A stretch of 64,000 bases of DNA. It comes from Oopsacas minuta (Eukaryota > Porifera > Hexactinellida > Lyssacinosida > Leucopsacidae). Position 1 is the first letter of the stretch; every line of letters begins with the position of its first letter. The position numbers were made by a program, and so were the translations under genes. The notes beneath the pieces are model-generated. The model made no database searches, was not told the DNA's origin, and saw only the letters and a list, made by a program, of their open reading frames with translations. The stretch covers positions 1,092,863 through 1,156,862 of the forward strand of contig JAKMXF010000299.1 of the NCBI GenBank assembly GCA_024704765.1, in the 5' to 3' direction. Of the stretch, positions 56,291 to 64,000 are shown piece by piece.

Positions 56291-56599
56291 ATATATATTG
56301 ATATTAGTTTCGATTAGTTTCAACCTTCACTAGACGCGCTAAAATTATTATAATTTCTGGCTCTCATGATCTTTTCATTTGTCTTACGATTTTGTGTCTA
56401 TACTGACTTGAGTTTCCTTGGCTCGGTCGTAAATATTAAATCCTAAGTCTCAAGATAGAATGGTGAGATTTTTCACCAATTTCATTATTTCTAAAGTTAT
56501 TAAGTTAGGAGCCCTGTAATATACGAACTAGAACCTATAACTGAGTCAATAATTAGTAAATATTGTTTACGATCTTGAAACACAATAGCCCTTATCAAA

Positions 56600-56735
56600 A
56601 TAAATCCCAGGACAGTTTGGGTTTATCCCTGGAGGCCAGGACATATGACTAGATTTCCAGACTGTCCAGGAATTTCCTAGGAGGTAGGCAGGTAATATTT
56701 TCAGCATTCTAGGACAGTTTTATTCAATGTGTGCG
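56600..56735. repeat. GC-richer repeat with ccaggacag motifs
   Basis: cccaggacagtttgggttta and later ctaggacagttttattcaat, with ggccaggacatatg and actgtccagg between, give direct and inverted copies of ccaggacagt. It is probably a miniature element of unknown class. Confidence 0.4.
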
Positions 56736-56739
56736 AGCG

Positions 56740-58290
56740 TACACCAGGCACTCATTTAGTCCAAGAATTAAATGATATATTTCTGACTCCGCAACCGGCA
56801 TAAAGTATTTTTTCGTTTCTATACATTCATTAGCATCAATTTACATTCTCATTATGGAACAAATTGAATAATCTCCGTTTACAATGGCTTTGATATTTAC
56901 TAGTCTGCAGTTAGTAGGCTATTCGACTAGGGTCACTTAAGTCACTAATTTGACTCACTTATGCTCATCAGATTTAAACGAAATTAGATGATATTTAAAG
57001 TTTTCACATTGAGTAACTTTGTTAGTTAGAATTTTTAAAGTCACGACCTCCTTGAATTTACCCATCCAAAATTCACAATTCGATTCTTAAATTCTCTTTG
57101 TATACTTTGGTGATATAAACATTTATCAAAATTCAATTTCTTCAAAAAATAGGGGAATTCAAATTTAAAGTCGGGAGTAAGAGTGGTAGGCGATGAATCA
57201 TATCATACATAAAGTAGGGTCAGTTCACATTCATGTTTCTTACCCAAATTCCGAATGATAATCGATAGTTGTGATTTAGATGTCAATGACACTATCGATA
57301 TTTTCATGAAACATTTTCACCAGCAATGACCTGCAACAATCGATAAATTCTCAGGTTTTTGTATTTACGAATTCTAACTGTGTCATAAATACTTGAAGTT
57401 ATTCTCTTTGCAACCCCTTCAAATTTATGGATACCTTCTTCCGCATCATATATTTCAATTTCCTTAAACCAAACTGGGGGTCACTAGACTCATTCTATGA
57501 TTTTGTTTATTTTTTTGTTTTTCATAATTTTCCTCAGTTGCTTCACTATAATTATAGCGTTTTCGATCAATTATGTGTTCAAATTTACCTTCAAACTGAT
57601 AAGCAGTATATTTGGGTGAAACTGGTCAATTGAATCTTTAGGTAAGGAAATCTAGAATTTTAATTTTTAGACTTTACGAGATAGTATGAAAGTTGATTTT
57701 TGGTCTCAGAAATGATCATTTAGGGCTACGCAAAGCTTATTCTTCTGTACTATGAATTACAAACACACATTTCTTTGAAGATTTTTCCAATGTGTTGATA
57801 ACTCCTGCGTATCTGGAAAAAATTCTGAAATGTTAGTAATTTCGTAGTTTTTGTTGTGGATTATTTTCAAGTTGTGACGTATTGGAGTAAATTGGAATTA
57901 ATTTTTGGAATCAGCCTAGAAATATTGCTAGAAAAATTTATAATTCAAAGAAGAAGAATTTTAAAGTTGATTAACGTTGACCAGTGTAATTTATGTACTT
58001 CGAAAGAGTTGTCAGGTTTACTAATACGAATCTCTCAGTGAATAAATATTTGGTATGAAAGAGAGGGCCTTGAATAAGTTGTAATATCTAGAAACGTGAT
58101 TATCTTCAATTTGGGACTTTTTGGTTACAATTCAAAATTTATCCTTCAATTTCATAATATATTCACAACGATCAGCAAATTCGGTATAATTGTGTAGTGC
58201 TAATTATTAATCCAATAGAAGTATCTTTTACGAGCAGAAATCATATTTCAGCTTCAACAATCTAGAATACAAAGTTGTATTGTTCATTAT
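56740..58290. other. Gene-free stretch
   Basis: AT-rich sequence. Frames at 57427-57633 and 57856-58041 (+) show no known domain. Confidence 0.4.
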
Positions 58291-58297
58291 CGAAACT

Positions 58298-58393
58298 ATG
58301 AAGGTGTATATCCTAATAACCATTTTCACTTCTTCCATATCACATGAAACTGAAGATTACATAGAAACAATACATAAAATTATACCAACACAG
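58298..58393 (+). CDS. Candidate first exon of a small secreted protein
   Basis: ATG at 58298 opens a 32-codon stretch, MKVYILITIFTSSISHETED followed by YIETIHKIIPTQ. It ends exactly at the strong donor acacag/gtaatt at 58394. The first 15 residues have the plan of a signal peptide: one Lys, a hydrophobic core, then Ser-Ser-Ile-Ser before His-Glu. Cleavage could fall near SIS/HE. No second exon could be tied to it, although open frames follow at 58650 and 58885. The evidence is only the coincidence of a start, a hydrophobic leader and a donor. Confidence 0.25.
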
Positions 58394-58649
58394 GTAATTT
58401 CTGATATAGAATTATACAGGAAATATCCGATCTACATTTATAGAAATTATATTTAGTATTAACTTGCACACAAAAGGAGTTGATATACATTACCCAAGTA
58501 ATAACAGCATCAATTTACACTGATAATTAGAAATTATAGTAATTTTTACCAATCTCATATTATAGAATTTCTTCATCAAGATAGTTTAAAGAGATAAATA
58601 TAGTCTTTCTGAGTGAATTTATGTAAATATACATTGCAATTCATCTGTA

Positions 58650-59347
58650 TTGATTGAAGGGTGCAATTCTATTGGTAAAGAAATATATATGGTGTTAAAT
58701 GATATTATATATCATATGATTATCATTATTCACGATCTAATTTATGCGTTTCCGATAATTTCGACACTTCCTGAAACTAAAATAGAGAAACATGTCCTCT
58801 CTCTCCATCTGGTATTAATAACCGTAAGAGACATCGACAAATATCCTTTGTAGAGATGTGCATGATGCCGAAGGCTAGTCTAAAATGGATCCACTAATAA
58901 TACGGATCAAGAGCAAGAACCACACCTTTATTTCGAACAACAATAGAAGCAGATGTCGAATCTGTGGATTTATGTGGCATGAAATCGTGATGGGTGAAAC
59001 TGACTTAGTGCCTCATAGAAAGGTATGTCCCTTTAGTCTGCATTATTTTCCTTGCAGAACTTTTGGGGAAATCATCCGATTAATTTATAGTCTCAAACAA
59101 TTGCTTCGAAACATATGATTTCCTGCAATATGTACAGGAACACGACATCGTGATATGTTACCCATGCATCCAAACACTACAGGAACGAAAATTCCCAAAT
59201 GATGTAAGAAATGAACATTCATTTACTAATAGCAATATTGGACTTAGCAATTGGACAACAAGAATGACTCATCTCTTCATTCTTGCTATTGAGAAGGACA
59301 AATCTGAGGAAATAAACTTTGAAAATAGCGAGAGCGTTCAGAGATAA
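58650..59347 (+). other. Successive unassigned open frames
   Basis: Frames at 58650-58853, 58885-59118 and 59150-59347 follow each other closely on the plus strand. The second contains CRICGFMWHEIVMG and VCPFSLHYFPC, a spacing of Cys and His that could bind metal. I do not recognise the family, and the frames may be chance or a decayed gene. Confidence 0.25.
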
Positions 59348-59349
59348 TG

Positions 59350-60428
59350 AACGTACCGAAAGGAAGTTTGGGAGATTTCATCAACTATAATCACAAGATT
59401 CTTAAGTTTATGTAATTTATATTGAAATTACCCTTAATCCTCCATGATATACGAACTTCTGACGCCCTGCAGTCAACGATTGAGCGATAACGTGATGACT
59501 GCAAACTTTGTTGTATTCAAGTTTCAATAATTTCGGTTGTCTAATTTTTCCATAGATGAACTGGAGGTGTATAAAGAATAGAAAGATATTTGTTGTAGAC
59601 TTTTGTTTAGATACTAACCTAGCGTTGAATGAATACGAGATCACTGCAAACTTGCATGTATTCGGGTATTAATAATTGCATACTCGTAAATTTCGATATT
59701 GAATCGACGAACTTCGATTTCATAAATAGAATGATTTTCTGCACTCGACTCTAACATTCTACATTCTGCGATAAATTCAAGATTACTCTTCCATTCATAT
59801 TGTAAACACCCTAATTGTGATTGCAGAACTCTTTTTGGGTTTACCCGTAGGATATAATTAATTATTATAGGTAGTGCAGAGAAAGTTCACTTCTCCACTA
59901 AGATGAAGGTCCTGACAATGTGCTTAGCTGGAGTGATGTCGACGGGTTCGCTGGTACCTGCTTACCTATTGTATCTTTTTTTGTTGTGGAAAATTGATTG
60001 TCGATAATTAACTCCTCCTAATAATCTGTGACACTGGGACACGATTATATCTCCTTATATATACGCATATACACACATTGGGTCATCTCTAGCTGTCCAT
60101 TTCTCTAAATGTCCGGGTTATCCATAAGCACTGCAAGCCTGGAGTTTTAACTTTTGAATTTTCCAAAATCGATTGTCGTTATGCTGTTCGCCTGTAAATT
60201 TGGGACATTGTACATGGTTAGTTTATGACATTTGTACATTGAAGTTCAGAGATCGACAAAAATGACATGATACTACCCCTCTATGTTATCATGATTATTC
60301 GATTTATGAAAAGTTTATGTATATAAATACATGTAGTAATAAGTTCCTAACATGAATAGAGATGTCATCAAGATACTATTTAAGCCATTCTACTTCCTCT
60401 TACGCTGAACATTATATATATATACCTG
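59350..60428. other. Gene-free stretch
   Basis: No gene was recognised. ATG at 59903 opens a short hydrophobic frame (MKVLTMCLAGVMSTGSLVPA) that ends within 40 codons. It could be chance. Confidence 0.35.
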
Positions 60429-60434
60429 ACAAAG

Positions 60435-60620
60435 GGTAAAAGAAGAACAAGTAAAAAATACACAGTAAGAATCTATCAACGGGAGAAGAGACGTCAGCAT
60501 CTCTCAAAAATATCAGCCCTAGTAAAAGTAAGGGATCAACTCCAAAGGGAGTTAGTCATGCTTAGGATGGAAGTGGCTGAGCTATGGAAGGTGGAAATAC
60601 AACTTTTGCAACGTTTATAA
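60435..60620 (+). CDS. Candidate terminal exon with basic region and leucine zipper
   Basis: Reading in frame from 60429, this stretch encodes 63 residues to a TAA at 60618-60620. A basic part, KRRTSKKYTVRIYQREKRRQ, is followed by five leucines exactly seven residues apart (residues 31, 38, 45, 52 and 59 of the stretch), all within an uninterrupted amphipathic helix. This is the layout of a bZIP transcription factor. The canonical Asn and Arg of the basic region are not obvious; TVRIYQREK sits where C/EBP-type proteins have AVRKSR-K. An AG at 60433-60434 could be the splice acceptor. A plain coiled-coil protein is the alternative. The earlier exons were not found. Confidence 0.4.
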   Translation, partial: GKRRTSKKYTVRIYQREKRRQHLSKISALVKVRDQLQRELVMLRMEVAELWKVEIQLLQRL

Positions 60621-60624
60621 TACT

Positions 60625-60692
60625 AAATAATAATATAAACTTTATTATATTATTATTGTTTTATTAATATAATAATAATAATTATTATAATT
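60625..60692. repeat. TAA/ATT-rich low-complexity tract
   Basis: Interrupted taa, tta and ataata units follow the candidate zipper exon, including the palindromic section ttattaatataataataa. Confidence 0.7.
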
Positions 60693-61083
60693 TGTGTTTT
60701 GTGAGCTTGTAATGGTTAACAATTAATATTAGAATCATAATTTTTACAAACCCAAATTTAATTTAATACAAAATAATACTACATACTCGATATTAAGATA
60801 ATCTACAAAAGGGTATCACTTCCTAGCCAATTAATTTACACATAATCCATTGATCGAGTGCAAATCTAGGACGCAATTAGAAATCTGAGAGTGATGAAGC
60901 AAGGATGAATATTGGAATTTTATTATCCTTTTCTTCTCTTAGATATTATTTTCCCCAAAATTCCCTTAGATAATCTGTATTTTTAATATATTTATACACC
61001 AGTTTTATTTTTTACTCGTTTTCCATTACATGTATCTATTAGTTTGATAAATAATTCCTTATTGTCATTTATCTTGTCTATAT

Positions 61084-63314
61084 CAGTGGTTTCAACCTTT
61101 TTCCAATCCCAGAACCCCTAAACATGTTGCGGCAACATGCGGCACCTTACCATCTCTATCTTCTTACACTCATACATTTCTACAAAGAACCATTATAACA
61201 AATTATTTATTAATGCAATTACTGAATAAATTCTAATAGTTTTTGCCATGTGAAACTTGCGCTGGTGATGTTTCAATATCTCTTTTATTCTAGGCCTGGT
61301 TGTCGATAAACGCACTCGCATCTCTTCCTCAACAGACAAAAGTCGTTCTCTTTTTATTGTTATTATAGCAGAGAATCCTAGTTCACAAATATATGTTGTC
61401 GAAACAGTAGCTGGATTCTTGGATCTTTTTTAGTATATTAGGGTATTCATTTCAATGGTGATCCATAATATATCGAGAGATACATCTGAATGTTTTTTTA
61501 AATCTTCTATCATGAAAACGTTCCGTTAATTCTTCTTCATCTCTAAGGGATAACTGTCCCACTCTGGATGGTAGTTTTCTAAATGGGTTTATGATCCGAT
61601 CAAATCATTCACTATCAATTCAGGAATAATGATCGATCATTTCCTGTAGAGTAGTCAGATGGTCCAAAATGAGAGGTAGGATTTCTTTCCATCTCCTCTG
61701 TTCAACAAGAGGAAACATCTCTAGATCGCTTTCTAAGTCACGGGATTTCCAGATTCCAATTTTTTGTTGAAGTGCACGAAGTTTGTCTGTAGATCTCAGG
61801 ACATTTTTCCGTTCTTCCCTGCTTGTTAGTGTTGAATTTGTTTAAGTGTTGAAATATATCAGCTAATTATGCTAACTTAGATCACCATGATTGACCACAA
61901 AGTAAGTTAGAAAATTCAATTAGATTTTCTGGCCAAAGAAAAGGAGCATTCTTCCCTGAATTCATAAACACGTGATAATACATTTCCTCTTGAAAGCCAT
62001 CGAACTTCTGTATTGTATCAGAGGCTTATGTGCCCCAAACCATAGATTTGCATAGTTTTGCAAATATACGTGATTTGAACGGTATTTGTCTTATGAAGTT
62101 CACCATTTTTATGACTTGATCCAAGACTATTTTCAAATCAACTCCAATCGTCTTAGCAATCAGGGCCTCTCGATACAGAATACAATGAGAAGCGTCAACA
62201 CTCGGATTCTCTTGTTTTACAAGTCACACAAATCATTTTAATGATCTGGCCATAGAGGGTGCACCATCAGTGCAAACCCCTACACATGTATCCCATGACA
62301 GATTCCAAGAATCCAGATAAGAAGTTAAAGTTTCGAAAATGTCCTGTCCTTTTTGTTGTTTCTGGCAGTTCTTTACAACAAAAAATTTGTTCAATTGTTG
62401 CCCATAGTCTATGAAACGAATGAAAGCTAGAAGCTGTGCTTTCCCACTGATATCTATAGATTCATACGCTTGAATTGCGAACTCACAACAGTCCAATTTA
62501 TCGATGACATTTGCTTCAATATCATTTGACATGTCGTTAATTCTCCTACTGATAGTATTATCAGAAAGTGGAATCTTATTGGTGTCCTCATAATTACTTG
62601 GCATGCAGGTAGAATTAGAGATTCAGCAATTGTGTGAGCCTTCATTTCTTTAGTAACTAGTTCTGCTACTAAATAACTAGCCTCTTAAGCTTTGTCACTA
62701 ACTGAAATCTTGATGTTTATAACCTTTGTTCTTCCCTCGGACTCTTGAAATACTCCACATTCTTATGTGCAAGATCGATGTGTTGTGTATCAAAATGTCG
62801 CTTTAGTTTTGTTGAAGACATGGAAGAATTTGAGAGCTTTTCTCCACAAACATTGCACTTAGGCAGAGGACATCTAATATCCCCAGTCCAACTAAAACCC
62901 ATGGCTAGATAACTATCATAATACTCACGGACTTTGCCTGGTTTACTTTGAATTCCTGTTTCATTGATTCTACTTAAGTTTAGGCCTGTACTTATCTCTT
63001 CATCACTAGAATTAGATAATGGGGGTTTTTAGAAAGGATCCATCTGATTAAAAATCCAACTGAGTTATATTTGACGATAAGAGATGATGTTGGAGGTAAC
63101 AGGTAAGATTATAATGAAGTTAATCTGAATGATGTATGTCCATTATCTAAAAATAACTATTTATATTTTCAAGTTGAGGAAAATCAAAAAGTTAATTGAG
63201 AATACATATATCTAGTATTATATTGATAACAATTTCAAAAGAGATTAAAATAATGCACATTCATCGATATATGAAAGAACCCCCTCCTAAACATTATCCG
63301 GTTGGGAACCACTG
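61084..63314 (-). mobile_element. hAT element (ZBED5-like) with perfect 8-bp duplication
   Basis: The inverted ends are cagtggtttcaaccttttt and, from the right, cagtggttcccaaccggata. The exact duplication gtctatat lies at 61076-61083 and 63315-63322. Length is 2231 bp. The transposase lies on the minus strand. Subterminal cagaacccctaaacatg and ccccctcctaaacatta are also inverted copies. Confidence 0.96.
61440..62902 (-). pseudogene. hAT transposase with BED finger, multiple breaks
   Basis: The start at 62902 reads MGFSWTGDIRCPLPKCNVCG, then SSTKLKRHFDTQHIDL. This is a BED finger (C-x2-C ... H-x4-H) very like that of ZBED5-type domesticated transposases. The next frames give IPLSDNTISRRINDMSNDIE and IDISGKAQLLAFIRF, where the first catalytic Asp region (usually DES-D) has become YESIDIS. 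CVGVCTDGAPSMARSLK holds the second Asp motif. After this (below 62233) no long frame remains, although hAT-like nucleotide sequence continues to about 61440. The copy is non-functional. Confidence 0.85.
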
Positions 63315-63369
63315 GTCTATATTATAATCTTGCATCAACTTCGCATGCCTAAAATTCAAATATTAATCA

Positions 63370-63960
63370 TGAGTTGCTTCGCTTTCTCTCGCTGTGCGGC
63401 TTTCGAACACTGTTCGCATGTAACTCGGCACTTTGTACCTTGAATTTTGCAAAGTGAAGCAGTCCGATTAACATGAAAATTAGTATTCACACAAGGAAAG
63501 TAATTATATGCTTTTGAGTATGAAATCTAAATCAATTATTGAACTTATACTGTCAATATTCGTGACTCAACTAGCTAAATCTATTACATTGTTAATTTTA
63601 TTTGACGAATCATTTTAAAATCATTGAAAATCAAATAACTTTTTAGATATTAACAAGTCATTTAATAGTCAATATGGCCCACTGAAGGGTACCTGTCGTT
63701 CAAATTTCATACTTCGATCATGTACATTGGCTGAGCAGTGCCAATACTGTGAATTTTCTACAATCCTAAAACGGTGACAATTATCTCATAATTGTGATTT
63801 TTCGTCCAAGACTCGAACTTGACGGAGCCAGGCCAAAAATAGGCCAAAAATCACCTTGAGGATCTTACTCTTTTTTCAATTCATTGTGGACATACAAACA
63901 TATTCATACACATACTTTGATTAATCGCTTTTAAATACTATAGATAGATGCACTTGTTAA
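63370..63960 (+). repeat. Dispersed repeat R1, near full-length copy
   Basis: R1 order is kept: gctttctctcgctgtgcggc, ggcactttgtaccttgaatt, ctgaagggtacctgtcgttc, atgtacattggctgagcagt, gtccaagactcgaacttgac, ggagccaggccaaaaatagg, caattcattgtggacataca, tgattaatcgctttta. Confidence 0.7.
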
Positions 63961-64000
63961 CTTTGTTTGGATCATTATCTCTTTCTAGATTTTCCAATAT

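Noticed and set aside
1-64000. CRISPR array or bacterial operon
   Set aside because: No regularly spaced direct repeats with unique spacers occur. Spliced genes and animal-type transposons show that the DNA is eukaryotic.

Overview
The window is AT-rich animal DNA with spliced host genes, long introns and a dense population of DNA transposons. I see no bacterial-type operons, no clear tRNA or rRNA gene and no CRISPR array. The mix of mariner, maT (DD37D), DD37E, Tc1, hAT, MULE, piggyBac-like and Transib (RAG1-like) elements suggests an invertebrate, probably an arthropod. The species cannot be fixed from sequence alone.

Host genes. (1) CCDC93, a Commander-complex subunit, lies on the + strand as three exons at 9779-10197, 14413-14930 and 22908-23595. 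Splice phases agree, and the first coding exon (about the first 60 residues) was not found. (2) GCP4/TUBGCP4, a gamma-tubulin complex component, lies on the - strand at 48688-50640 as one intronless 650-residue frame. (3) Two short candidate exons are more speculative: a leucine-zipper exon at 60435-60620 and a signal-peptide-like first exon at 58298-58393.

Mobile DNA by region. 1-9.7 kb: a mariner (4107-5438), hAT derivatives (6324-6912 and 8431-9241) and one piggyBac-like end (2485). 10-23 kb (CCDC93 introns): Transib copy A (10362-13257); Transib-type miniature D (15937-18166), split by a DD37E transposon (16381-17719); a hAT MITE (18244-18597); and a FLYWCH-MULE (19627-21707). 24.6-28.4 kb: a decayed Ty3/gypsy relic whose middle carries a third Transib fragment (C) and appears inverted. 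28.8-30.4 kb: a mariner inside a possible pogo-like MITE. 31-36 kb: MITEs, a piggyBac-like 1.1-kb element and a degraded DD37E copy. 38.9-46.0 kb: Transib copy B with a perfect 5-bp target duplication, split by a maT element and by a Tc1 element that is itself split by a hAT. 51-54.7 kb: a dispersed repeat, piggyBac-like ends and Transib-type miniature E with a perfect 5-bp duplication. 61.1-63.3 kb: a BED-finger hAT with a perfect 8-bp duplication.

The most notable system is this lineage of RAG1-related Transib elements (A, B, C, D, E). Their termini read CACAGTG or a close variant. A serves as an empty-site comparator for B, and E for D, which allows the order of nested insertions to be read from sequence. 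A 0.6-kb dispersed repeat (called R1 here) recurs at least seven times in both orientations.
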